Below, one piece after another: positions 26,301 through 40,400 of a stretch of DNA of 64,000 nucleotides (position 1 is its first letter; each line of letters begins with the position of its first letter). Made by a program: the position numbers and the translations under genes. The notes below the pieces were generated by a model. The model saw only the letters and a program-made list of their open reading frames with translations. It searched no databases and was not told where the DNA came from. Source of the stretch: Epinephelus fuscoguttatus (taxonomy: Eukaryota; Chordata; Actinopteri; Perciformes; Serranidae); assembly GCF_011397635.1 (NCBI RefSeq), contig NC_064756.1:16220317-16284316 (forward strand). The letters run 5' to 3'.

Positions 26301-27394
26301 TCCGTTTTTAGAGGAACTGCATATTGCGAGTTTACATGACAATGGAGACGGTGCCGTTTCCAAAAACTTGCACTCTGGAACCCGTTTTCAAAACGTTGTA
26401 TTTTCAGGCACCCAAAACGCCGCTGTCGTTTGGCCAAAACACAACTAACATTTTGAGTTGAAATCGTTGTCGTATAAATGGGACCATAGACTGTGGTGAC
26501 GCCTCACAGACAGCCTGTTACTCAGTGACCACGCCCCTAATCATGCATAACTTACAGTCTTTTTTCTGCTGTAAAGTTGGGCATTTTATCATGGGTGTCT
26601 ATGGAGATTGACTCACTCTTGGAGCCAGCCTCAAGTAGCCATTTCAGGAGCTGCAGTTTTTAGCACTTCTATGTTGGCTTCACTTTTCAGTTGTGCAGGT
26701 TGCTGCTTGGTATTTACAGCAGGGCGCTGTACTCAGACCACACAAATCTAACTGACGAGATGAGGCTGTCAGTGGGAGAAGTGGCAGTGTGCTGTGAGGC
26801 TGTAGGCTTTAGCTGTTCATTTTTTCTGTTCTTTTTATACATTTTAATTTGTTGCGTTTGAACATCCCTGGCTCTGTGTTTTGCCAACATTTTTGTCAAC
26901 AAACAGCTCATTTCTTTGCATGGATGTCTGTGGCAGCATTACAAGGAAAAACACATTTCCTCAAATGTAAAACAACAGTTGTTCTCTTGTGTAATTCAAG
27001 TGCAAAATGAAAATATCAAATAGAGAAACATTTTATGGTGGCAGCTGTACATGCAACAACAAAATAATGAGCCAGACTCAGACACACAAGCCAATATTTT
27101 TTACAAAGCCAACTGAAAAGACTTATGGAATATGGTGTAGGTGGAAAAAGGTTAAAGTGGTCACTTCTGTCACTCTGGAAGGGAAGACAGCATCCCATGC
27201 CATTCAAATATGTTGCTCTCATAACTCATATATTCTGAATTATTATGGTACATTCTGTTTTATCACCAAGAAGTTGAAACACTGTCAAGCTTTTTCATCT
27301 GATTATCTGAGCTTATCTGCAGTTGCACCAGCTGTAAGTCTGTGATGAATAAGATTGTGAGCTTCATACCTGCAGGTCTCATATCTCTGTTTCC

Positions 27395-27456
<62 letters not shown>

Positions 27457-27732
27457 CCAGCAGAGAAGTGGTACAAACGTCATCTGACCTACCAGATAGT
27501 GAACTGGCCTCGCCACCTGCCTCTGGGCTCCGTGCGGCTGGCAGTGTGCGCTGCCTTCCAGCTGTGGAGCAACGTGTCTGGCCTGGTGTTCCAGGAGGCC
27601 CCTGAAGGCCCTGCAGACATCCGGCTGGCATTTTACGAGGGAGACCACAACGATGGGGCCAGCAATGCCTTTGATGGACCAGGTCTGAGATTCAAGTCAT
27701 CACTAATCTATCTGCCTGATCCATAGTTTTAA

Positions 27733-27792
<60 letters not shown>

Positions 27793-30700
27793 ATGACTGT
27801 TTGTGTTATTCATCCCTTGAACTTCCTGAATAAATAAAGCTAAACACATCCTGCTGTTTATGTGAACACACAATAACCGGATTACTGTGGATAAACTAGA
27901 TTAAGATATTAGTTTGAATACACACTCTGCACTGACCTGAATTACACAGTAACACGAGTTTACATGATTTGAAAAACATCTTATTAACTAATCAGGTCAG
28001 TGTATTTAAGGATGTGTGGTCACCTGCAGGACACATTGTATTAGTGCCACAAGTGTGAAATAGTGTACAGTATGATACAGTCGGAGCAGTAGTCTCCAGT
28101 GTTTTTTTTTTTTTAAGATATTTTTTGGGCATTTTTTGCCTTTAATGGACAGGACAGTTAAGTGTGAAAGGGGGAGAGAGAGAGGGGATGACATGCAGCA
28201 AAGGGCCACAGGCTGGACTCGAACCTGGGCCGCTGCAGCAACAGCCTTGTACATGGGGCACCTGCTCTACCACTAAGCCACCGATGCCCCATCTCCAGTG
28301 TTTTTTGCATGTGACCTTTTAGTATCAGGCTAAATCTACCTGCAACTCCTCCTCAGAGTGCATGTTTGATCCAGGAGCAGTATTTGTGATCTTCTCAAAC
28401 TGTTTCATTTTAAAATTTAATAGAGGGTTTATTGTAAAGCACAAGGTTATTCTGTGTGCTCTATGTACATAAGACAGGAAAAGGCAGGACATGATGTCAA
28501 GCTCAGCTCACATCCCAGCTACATCAGCTGATCTCAAACAGCCCAATCAACTGATGAAGCCGCTGACTGATGGAAGGGAGTCAGCTGATAGATCACGAGT
28601 CCTTTCTATGCAACCAATTGGCACATCTTATTCAGGGAGCCCTATTTAAATTGCTCTGGCCTGCCTACTGTTGCTGCTTCCTCTACAAGCTGCTTTGCAA
28701 CCTGCCTCCACCCCAGCTCCTCCTTTTCATGTTGTGTCTGACTTATCAATGTCATTTCTGTTTGTCACTGATGCTGCTCTGTTCTGTTCCTGGAGGGTAT
28801 TTGCTGCTGCTCTCCCTGCCTTAGGCTTTACATGTAGGCGCATGGAAGGGCAGGGAGGTTTGCTCTCTCGGCCTCAGGCTTTCCGCATTTGCACGTGGAA
28901 GGGCAGAGAGGTGTACTCTCTCCGCCTTAAGACTTTTCACGTAGGTGCTTGGAAGAGGCTTTCTGCATAGGCCAAGGAAAAGCAGAGAGGCCCCAGAACA
29001 GAGCCATGCTGCCAAATATAATACTGCAAATGGAAATAACGTTTACTTTGACTAAAGTGTTCCTGACTGAAATAAGATATTAGTGTTTCTGACGTTGGTT
29101 ATCATCTTGCGACCTGTTGTGAAGGTCCTGACCCACTGGTTTACAGTGTTAATAACAGTTTCAGTTTATCCACTGATATCACTGATACACTATTCAAACA
29201 ATTCAATACTATACAACTGACCAGTTACTTACTCGAGCCACCACTCAGTGTTTGTGAATATATAACTTTATTTCAGTCAGATATGAGGGGTTGAACTGTA
29301 AAGTGTCTCTGATTCTTTCAGGAGGAACTCTGGCTCACGCCTTCCTGCCTCGCCGAGGGGAAGCCCACTTCGACATGGCGGAGAGGTGGACGCTAAATGG
29401 ACACAAGGGACACAACCTTTTCATGGTGACCGCCCATGAGATCGGACACACTCTGGGACTGGAGCACTCCCCGGTCCGTCATGCCCTGATGTCGCCATAC
29501 TACAGGAAACTCGGCCGCAGCCTGGTGCTGAGCTGGGACGACATCATTGCAGTGCAGCAGCTGTACGGTGAGACGATGGATTTATTCAGCCATGCAAATC
29601 CTTTATGTGGATTGTTACAAACTCATACTGCGTCAATAAGAATTGTTAAAAAATGTTTTACTAATGTTTATGTTCCTTAAAATGTCTGACCTTTACTATA
29701 CTGTAGTAAAGCTCAGTATACAATACTACAAACAGGAAGCCAGTCACATTTGTTGTATTAGCAGAGGTAGACAAAAGAAGAGGTGAACACAATAAAGCCT
29801 TCAAAGCTACCAGATAAGTAGAATTAGCCTGGATAACAAGTTGAAAGAATCTCAATATCCTCATATCAAAGCCAGTAATTGAACTTTCTTATATTTGCTG
29901 CCCAATATTAAAAGAGAATATTCGGTAGCGCCATTCCATCCAATGTCTTCAGCCTCTGTAAAATCTGACGTCCTAACCGAGGAGTCTTTATATTCCAAAC
30001 AAATTCCAAGATAAGACTTTCTACTTTGCAGAAAAAGGGAGGGGGAGGCAGATTAATACACATTGAAATAAATATGAAAAATACAGAAAATATTCATCTT
30101 GACAGTTGATCATTCTAGCAGCAACAGACAGATTCAGCAGGGCCCATCGCTCAAAGTCTTGTTTAATTTTCATGAGCGAGGAAACCAAATTTTTCCTTTA
30201 AAGGTTATCTAACGTGTCGGCCACATATACATCAAGATAAACAAAGCCAGAAAGCCAATCTTTGTCTAATACGAGAAACACATCAACAGGGGGAACAAAC
30301 TTCGACATAACACTGGCAAAGAAATCTGAAAATTCCAGCACCGAGTGGACGATCAGCACAGAGAGCAGAGTTTGCATTTGCTTAGTGAAAGTTTTGACAG
30401 CAAACAGTAGTATGTGCAGTTTTTTGATTTAAACTGGACCCTGGAGCTTCCTTATGATATTATTGTATGATTCATAACCACTTATATTTTGTCAGCCACT
30501 GCCAGTTACAAGCTAACAAACAACATGAACAATTAAAAGATGCTAACTATACTAACCATTCTGATACAACTACTAGACGCTGAGTTTGGTGCACAACAGA
30601 CTCCCAATCTATACTCCCAAGTATATGGATGAATCACTGTGATGTTTCCTCTTTCACTAATGCTAGCCAACTTGATGCACACTGCTCTTTCAGCAGTCAA

Positions 30701-33700
30701 CCTAGCACTGGTAGTGCTGTGTGAGCAGAGAAAGTGGGAAGCGAAACCTACCCGCAAGCGGCAGTGTTGGGCATGGCAAAGGCCAGAGCCACAATTTCTC
30801 AATCTGGGAGTCCCATTTCAGCATTTTTTTTTTTTAGTTTTTTTTTTTTAAGTGGTTAAAATATTAATCATAGCAAACATACTTCATGTGTCTGAAGGGG
30901 AACTTTAAAATCATGTCCCTGATTCAAACATTTCTAAGATACCTCATGAAGCTTAACAGCGACTCAAGGGGAATGTTTCTCTGTGGAGTGGAAAGTGTGT
31001 GGTCCTAAGGTCAGGAGAAACGCTAAACATCACACCTTCACTGGACACAGAGTTATTTTTACCACTTTTTCCTCAGGTTTAAAGTCTGAGTGGTCGGGGT
31101 AAAAAAACCTTTAGTGGACAGATGATAAATGTCTCACTGTCTGGCCTCAGGACGGCTGAGTTAATGATGGTGAAATGAGGCTGCACTTTAGAATGAACTC
31201 TTACTGTAATAGATGGAATATTTACATGAATTACTGACTCATAAAACCAGACCTGTCTTTGAGGAAACACAGTTTTTACTCTGCCGCCCATTAAATCATG
31301 AGTGGTGGCACTGAGCTGTGAAAAGGCCAGAGAGCCCGTCTGAAGGCCACCAGCTGCAAACACAGAATGAGAATGAGTAGAGCAGTAAATGCTGCAGGGA
31401 TTTCTTTGAAACCTGGAACAGTTAGCACTATCTTCCTAATAGTATCCAAGTAGTGTCTCTTTGGCACAATTGACCCTTCGCTAAGGCCATGTTTACACGA
31501 AAATGATCCACTGAAAACAGAATCGTTTGAAAAAAGTTGAAAAAAATTCTGCGTTTAGACGACAATGTTTTGATAACAATCACCGTGGATCCACAAAAAT
31601 GACCAAAAACACTGCAGTATACATGCCAGGCCAGTAGTTGGCAGTGTGACGCATACGCTTCCTTCTACAGAGTGGCGATGTATAAATAAACAAAATGGCA
31701 ACCGCACGAACGTTTGTCTGGATGGATGACGAGGTGAAGTTGCTACAGTAAATCAACACTATGACGGGGAAGCGTTGATAAATTCAATAGGCTGAGCAGC
31801 ACAAGCAAAGTTCGGGAGTCCACCATTGTTGTTGTGATGGTCGACTTTTCGCGCATGCCTAGCGACTGGAAGTGTAATGCGCATGTGCAAAAAAGTCTCC
31901 GTTTTCAGAGGAACTGCATATTGCGAGTTTACATGACAATGGAGACAGTGCCGTTTCCAAAACTCTGGAACCCGTTTTCAAAATGTTGCGTTTTCAGGCA
32001 CCCAAAACGCCGCTGTCGTGTAAACGATCGGCCAAAATACAACTGAAGTTTACCGTTTTCAGTTGAAATCGTTGTCGTATAAACGGGACCAAAGTCCCGC
32101 CCTTGGACGCAGACTGGCCAATCATAACGGAGCATCAGACTGGCTCAGACCCTGGTCAGACAACAACACAGCTGTGCTCCATTGACTCTGATGCAGTCGT
32201 TTCGATTTTCTTCATTTTCAGGCTGGTTTTGTGGATTTGGAGCTAAATGTTGTGCCTGGAGCACGTCGTGTATTAATGACACTCGTTACCTGGAGAGGTT
32301 GGAAAAAGATATACGTTTCTTCCCTGTTCCAAAACCAAAATCAAACCCTGAAAAGTGTAGGGTTAGCTAGCTAGCTACTGAAGATATAGCCTACTGAATG
32401 CATACACCTAACAAAGCTCGCGTGTGATTTAAGTCCATGGCAGCATTATTCATGGAAGAGATCACTGAAAGGCTTCATTTGCAGAACAGAGAGACAGAAC
32501 AGACAGCTTTTTTCAGTCACTTCAATTTGTATTCTTGGCAAACACAATAAAACATCACATCTTGAAAACAAAGAGTTAAGTTCTTCCTGTCTCCAGTTGC
32601 AGTGAGCAGTCTGCTCTCTCAGTTCCAGCTCTGTGGCCTCTCAGCTGCTGGGAAAATAGACTGAGGGCAGCAGAGGTGGTGCGAACGTCAAAATACCACC
32701 CTGCCCTGAAACACACACATACACACACTGACACAACACACAGATACACACACTCAGAGACGTGTTTGTGTGTCATTATTATCCAGCCTCTCACACAGTG
32801 TTTACCTGTGTGTTTTGTTGGCTCTGTTGTGATAGATTGCTGGTGTTGTTGCAGAGTGTGAGATCATCACACGTCTTTGTGCATGACAAATATAATAGTT
32901 TCTGTTTACCGAGAGTGTGTTGTCCCTCCTGGCATTTTTAAGGCAGGTTTCCACATGTGCAGAGTTCTCCTGTTGCTTGTGTTTTCTGCGCTGCTATGAT
33001 ACTGATTTCACTGCAGCAGCTGCAAAAGAACATCTTTAAAGTAGCTCCTTCAAGGACTTGACCTCCTCTGGGTGCTCTGAATGTACAAGATGCAAATAGT
33101 GCATCAAGTGATTTCCCTGCTTTCATTTTGAAATGAGGTGTGAGGCAGCTGCAAAGGGCTGGTGAAGATGCAGCATGCCGCAGGAATGCTTGCTTCAGGA
33201 TAGTCTCACAGTAATTTGGATAATTCAGCTCTGAACTTGAGATTCAGCTCAACACGAGCTCGCAGGCAGGCTGCCGTCCAGATTCCTCTTTTTCTGTTTA
33301 ATATACGAGGAGTCCCATCTGCTCTGCCTCTGGAGATTTTCTGGCCTCAGCTTCCTAAAATGGTATCTGCCAGCCTGGTCTCCTCAGGGCCTCCCTTATT
33401 CGCTCTGCGTTAAAAAAGAAAACAGCAACTGACCACTCCGCTGCCACAGACACACATTTTAGGCTCAGTTATACTCGATAAGAGCAGCACCCTGATGCCA
33501 CTTTGATTTATTATGTGACTGCAGATACTACCATTGAATTAATAGCTGCTAATGAGCAGCAGTTAGAACAGATGATTAGATTTTAGTTGCTCATTGAGCT
33601 GTTTGTGTTTTTCATCAACACTGAAATGTTGGCGCCACGACAGTGCACTCTGACTTTTTTATTTTGCTTCACAAATGTATTCATGGTTCTTTAGTTTCTC

Positions 33701-33916
33701 AGATGGAGTTTAGCAACATGCTTTTTACATGTTTGCTTATCAACCTGATTTCCATCCTGTGGTAGTAATTTCTGCAGACTGCAGATGTCTCACGTAAATG
33801 TCAGACAGCTACAAAGACAGACGTGGACGCAAACTGTAACTGACAGGACTGCAGGCGCTGTGAAAATGCTACATCTGCTTACAGACATGAGCTGTAGGCA
33901 GTATGTGAATGTTGAA

Positions 33917-33986
<70 letters not shown>

Positions 33987-34410
33987 CCATTCCTCACGTT
34001 GGCATTGAGATCTGATGAAAAGCAGATGCGAGGCAGCTGAAATATGTCAGTCTCCAGAGCTCCTCTGATTGCTTGAAATCCCTTGACAAATCTTATATTA
34101 AATAAATCTGACTCATAAGACGGTGTATTATGTGCGGTATGTATTACATCACAATGTAGAAATACTCAGTTACAAATAACAGTCCTGCATTGAAAATGTC
34201 ATGTTATTGTTATGACGTATTAAGCAAAATACACTTAAAGGATGCCTCAAAATGGCCTCTCTGAGTGTTACTGTGTGAAATATATTATAATTACTGATGG
34301 ATTAAGGCAGATGCTGTACTCAAAAGTACATTTACCACTATAATGTAGTGAACTGGAAAAATAAAGTGGCATGAAGTAAAGTACAAGTGCCTTAAATGTG
34401 TACTTAAGTC

Positions 34411-34444
<34 letters not shown>

Positions 34445-37400
34445 TTCACAATACACAACAATACGTACATATGAAGAAAATACAGCTCTGGTGCATACAA
34501 GTTACCCAAACGCCCGTCTAAACTGATGCATATTTAGCTGGCTTTCAAAAGAAACCACAGAGTCAGCAAACAATTTAGGTGCTACGGCCACAAAGGCTGG
34601 ATCACCACGGGACTTGAGGTGATTGCAAGGGAGAGACAACAAATTTGTTTTGTCGCAGTGTACTCCACCTCTCGTGAACAGTCATAACAAAGAACAACAG
34701 ATATGAATAATATGTAAATAAACTCCACCAATGGGAAACAGGCTAGTTTTTTTTTTTTTACACAGAATATTGTGTTGCACACATTATATTTTATTTTGGA
34801 CGTGCCTGAAAGGGTAATACTCAGCATGTTAATGCAAAAGAATAATCTTCACAAGAATATGAAAAGCATCATTCTGCATTATTCGTGCTTTTAATACTGT
34901 ACATTTTGCTTGTAATACTCAGTCACTTAAGTAAAATTCAGAACGCAGGCCTTTTTTACATTGTGATATTTCTGCCAAAGCAAAATATCTGAAATCGTCT
35001 TCCTCCACTGGTGAATGTAAACATCATAAAGTTTTGTGTTTGAGTAAAGTCAGACATCCAGCTCTTATCTTATAACACTGCCCACACTCACACACGCATG
35101 CAGCTGTCCTTCTGTTATCCACTGTGCTGTGTGTGTGTATATCTCTTTTTCTTGCCGTCTTCCTCCTGTTCTTGGGTGAGCTGATTTTATCCACCTCCTA
35201 CACAAATGTTTGTTCAGCTCTCTGCAAACAAAATGGCTGTAATCACGTCTGAAGCACCATCGTTTCGTCTTATGCTTCGGTATGTCAGGCTTTCTCCTTT
35301 TGTCCTGCTTTGATTCTTCTTTTATTCTTTCGATCTCACGTGCCAGGAGTCTGCACCATAAGGCAGCACAGGCCAAAAGTAAAAGAGATTTTTTTTTAGT
35401 GCTAAAAATTCACTAAGCTTAAGGCTCCAGTTTGTGCTCTATCTAGAGTCCTTTGTTTATTTCCTGTGCAGCAAAATGTCATCCATCAGTATACATCAAC
35501 CCAGCCACATCCTGTAAAGGACGATTTAAATGTTAACATTATCCAAGTCCTGTTTGAGAAGAAGTCTCCACTGTTTGTCTTTCCATTTGTTCCCATGTTG
35601 TCCAATTCACTTAAATTGCTTTTGCATGAGAAATGAGTCTGTCTGTGCCTCAGTCACACACTGTCTGTCCTCACAGCTTTGTTTGGTCACGGTGGGTTTT
35701 AAATAGCAATGATCTCTATATAACTAAATAACTCGTGGGAAATTTAAGAGCAGGTGGACAGACAGCACTTAAAGTTATTTTGACAGAAAGTGGATCCGTC
35801 TTTCACGGCCTTGTCTGGCGTCTTTCAGCTCAATGTTTTGTTGCTTTGTTTTGTCCCTCAGGTAAGCCATTAGGTGATCGCCCCGTAAGGCTGCCAGGCC
35901 AGGTTTTGCACGCCACGCTGCAGGAGTGGGAGTTCACAGAGCTTCACAGCGGGCATCAGAGCACAGGGCAACCTCTGTACTGCCAGGGTGTCTTTGATGC
36001 CATCACTATGGGTGAGGCCTGCAGGATATATTAATATATAACATTCAGCCACATCTTTCATGACTTTGCTTACTGGTGCTGCTCCAAAAAGCTGAAAAAT
36101 ATATAGTAAAATGAATCAAAATGAAACAAAACAGGAAAAAGAATCAAGTTTTCATGTACCTGTTTTCTGTACCAGTTTATCACTAAGTGTTCACTCGCCA
36201 GATTTTCCGAAGCTTTCAGCCACATCTCTTCCTGTCTTCATACTCTCTAACACATTATGATTTCCCCTTGGGGACTAATAAAGTATACAGAATTGCATTT
36301 AAATTAATCCATGGCAACCTGTGCAAACTCTGTCCACTGATTAAACTCTGAGATGCACATGAAAGCCCTGGAAAAGTCATTGAGTTAAGACAAGGTATAT
36401 GCATGAATCCTGAGGTAAAACTGAATACTTCGCAAGTAGTCCTTTTTTTAGTCAGTCATATAGTGTAGTATGCTATCATTACTATGCTAGCCCCAAAGCT
36501 ATGGATCAACTATCCCTTAACATCCAATCAGCTGAGTCAGTTCCTCAGTGAAAAAAATCTTTTAAAACCGACCTGTACAGGCTGGGATTTGTATAACAGT
36601 GTATGATTTTGTATGTGTATGTATGTGCCTGTGTATGTATGTATAATTCTGTTCATGTGCAGTGTGTATGTATATGAAGCCCATACGTATGTATGTGTAT
36701 GTGTGGACATATTTTCTATATATATTATGTTCTATATACAGCATATGAATTATACTTAGATTGAATTTTCTGTGAATGATGTTCTTTTACTTCTTTGTTT
36801 TCTTTTATTGTATGGTATTGTATTGTGAAGCAGTAAATCTGGTTTAGAAAAGCACTATTGAAATAAAGTTTATAATTAAAAATTGTATGTCGTCCAAAAT
36901 CTTGAAAAAACGTCATAGTATATAGTATGTCATCCAAAATCATGAAAAAAAGTCATAGCATAGCATGTCGTCCAAAATCATGAAAACCGTCATAGTATAG
37001 CATGTCGTCCAAAATCATGAAAAAAGTCACAGTATAGCATGTCGTCCAAAGTTATGGAAAAAAGTCATAGTATAGCATGTCGTCCAAAATTATGGAAAAA
37101 AGTCATAGTATAGCATGTCGTCCAAAATCATGAAAAAAGTCACAGTATAGCATGTCGTCCAAAATTATGGAAAAAAGTCATAGTATAGCATGTCGTCCAA
37201 AATTATGGAAAAAAGTCATAGTATAGCATGTCGTCCAAAATTATGGAAAAAAGTCATAGTATAGCATGTCGTCCAAAGTTATGGAAAAAAGTCATAGTAT
37301 AGCATGTCGTCCAAAATTATGGAAAAAAGTCATAGTATAGCATGTCGTCCAAAATCATGAAAAAAGTCACAGTATAGCATGTCGTCCAAAGTTATGGAAA

Positions 37401-40400
37401 AAAGTCATAGTATAGCATGTCGTCCAAAATTATGGAAAAAAGTCATAGTATAGCATGTCGTCCAAAATCATGAAAAAAGTCATAGTCTAGCATGTCGTCC
37501 AAAATTATGGAAAAAAAGTCATAGTATAGCATGTCGTCCACAATCATGAAAAAAGTCATAGTCTAGCATGTCGTCCAAAATTATAAAAAAAAGTCATAGT
37601 ATAGCATGTCGTCCAAAATTATGGAAAAAAGTCATAGTATAGCATGTCGTCCAAAATCATGAAAAAAGTCATAGTATAGCATGTCGTCCAAAATTATGGA
37701 AAAAAAGTCATAGTATAGCATGTCGTCCACAATCATGAAAAAAGTCATAGTATAGCATGTCGTCCAAAATTATGGAAAAAAAGAAATAGTATAGTATGTA
37801 GAACAAAAAAATGAAAAAAGTCAGAGTATAGAATGTCGACCACAATCATGAAAAAAGTCATAGTATAGCATGTCCTCTAAAATCATGAAAAAAGTCATAG
37901 TATAGTATGTCGTCCAAAATTATGGAAAAAGTCATAGTATAGCATGTCGTCCAAAATTATGGAAAAACATCATAGTATAGCATGTCGTCCAAAATTATGG
38001 AAAAAAGTCATAGTATAGTATGTCGTCCACAATTATGAAAAAAGTCATAGTATAGCATGTCGTCCACAATTATGAAAAAAGTCATAGTATAGCATGTCGT
38101 CCACAATTATGAAAAAAGTCATAGTATAGCATGTCGTCCAAAATCATGAAAAAAGTCATAGTATAGTATGTCGACCACAATCATGAAAAAAGTCATAGTA
38201 TAGCATGTCATCCAAAATTATAAAAAAAAGTCATAGTATAGCATGTCGTCCACAATTATGAAAAAAGTCATAGTATAGTATGTCGTCCAAAATTATGGAA
38301 AAAGTCATAGTATAGCATGTCGTCCAAAATTATGGAAAAACATCATAGTATAGCATGTCGTCCAAAATCATGAAAAAAGTCATAGTATAGTATGTCGACC
38401 ACAATCATGAAAAAAGTCATAGTATAGCATGTCGTCCACAATTATGAAAAAAGTCATAGTATAGTATGTCGTCCAAAATTATGGAAAAAGTCATAGTATA
38501 GCATGTCGTCCACAATCATGAAAAAAGTCATCGTATAGCATGTCCTCCAAAATAATGAAAAAAGTCATAGTATAGTATGTCGACCACAATCATGAAAAAA
38601 GTCATAGTATAGCATGTCATCCAAAATTATAAAAAAAAGTCATAGTATAGCATGTCGTCCACAATTATGAAAAAAGTCATAGTATAGCATGTCGTCCAAA
38701 ATCATGAAAAAAGTCATAGTATAGTATGTCGTCCAAAATCATGAAAAAGTCATAGTATAGCATGTCGTCCAAAATTATTTAAAAAAAAGTCATAGTATAG
38801 CATGTCGTCCAAAATTATCAAAAAAAGTCATAGTATAGCATGTCGTCCACAATCATGAAAAAAAGTCATAGTATAGTATGTCGTCCACAATCATGAAAAA
38901 AGTCATAGTATAGCATGTCGTCCACAATCATGAAAAAAGTCATAGTATAGCATGTCGTCCAAAATTATGGAAAAAAAGTCATAGTATAGTATGTCGACCA
39001 CAATCATGAAAAAAGTCATAGTATAGTATGTCGTCCACAATCATGAAAAAAGTCATAGTATAGCATGTCCTCTAAAATCATGAAAAAAGTCATAGTATAG
39101 TATGTCGTCCAAAATTATGGAAAAAGTCATAGTATAGCATGTCGTCCAAAATTATGGAAAAACATCATAGTATAGCATGTCGTCCAAAATTATGGAAAAA
39201 AGTCATAGTATAGTATGTCGTCCACAATTATGAAAAAAGTCATAGTATAGCATGTCGTCCACAATTATGAAAAAAGTCATAGTATAGCATGTCGTCCAAA
39301 ATCATGAAAAAAGTCATAGTATAGTATGTCGACCACAATCATGAAAAAAGTCACAGTATAGCATGTCGTCCAAAGTTATGGAAAAAAGTCATAGTATAGC
39401 ATGTCGTCCAAAATTATGAAAAAAGTCATAGTATAGTATGTCGTCCAAAATTATGGAAAAAGTCATAGTATAGCATGTCGTCCAAAATTATGGAAAAAAG
39501 TCATAGTATAGCATGTCGTCCAAAATCATGAAAAAAGTCATAGTCTAGCATGTCGTCCAAAATTATGGAAAAAAAGTCATAGTATAGCATGTCGTCCACA
39601 ATCATGAAAAAAGTCATAGTATAGCATGTCGTCCAAAATTATGGAAAAAAAGTCATAGTATAGTATGTCGTCCACAATCATGAAAAAAGTCATAGTATAG
39701 TATGTCGTCCACAATCATGAAAAAAGTCATAGTATAGCATGTCCTCTAAAATCATGAAAAAAGTCATAGTATAGTATGTCGTCCAAAATTATGGAAAAAG
39801 TCATAGTATAGCATGTCGTCCAAAATTATGGAAAAACATCATAGTATAGCATGTCGTCCAAAATTATGAAGAAATTCATAGTAAAGAATGTCCACAATTA
39901 TGAAAAAGTCATAGTATAGCATGTCGTCCACAATTATGAAAAAAGTCATAGTATAGCATGTCGTCCAAAATCATGAAAAAAGTCATAGTATAGTATGTCA
40001 CTACAATCATGAAAAAAGTCATAGTATAGCATGTCATCCAAAATTATAAAAAAAAGTCATAGTATAGCATGTCGTCCACAATTATGAAAAAAGTCATAGT
40101 ATAGTATGTCGTCCAAAATTATGGAAAAAGTCATAGTATAGCATGTCGTCCAAAATTATGGAAAAAAGTCATAGTATAGCATGTCGTCCAAAATCATGAA
40201 AAAAGTCATAGTATAGCATGTCGTCCACAATTATGAAAAAAGTCATAGTATAGCATGTCGTCCACAATTATGAAAAAAGTCATAGTATAGCATGTCGTCC
40301 AAAATCATGAAAAAATTGATAGTATATTATGTCGACACAATCATGAAAAAGTCATAGTATAGCATGTCATCCAAAATTATAAAAAGTCATAGTATAGCAT

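Noticed and set aside
28180-28290. tRNA gene on the minus strand (A and B boxes present)
   Set aside because: It continues into a SINE body with a poly-A tail and a target duplication, and the tRNA fold is degraded. It is a retroposon.
29820-30330. Endogenous retrovirus polymerase
   Set aside because: The phrases match non-LTR (L1-like) reverse transcriptase and no LTRs or gag/env-like frames were seen.
33785-33990. ORFs made of Val-Cys or His-Thr runs (also at 27342-27648)
   Set aside because: They are translations of (TG)n microsatellites.
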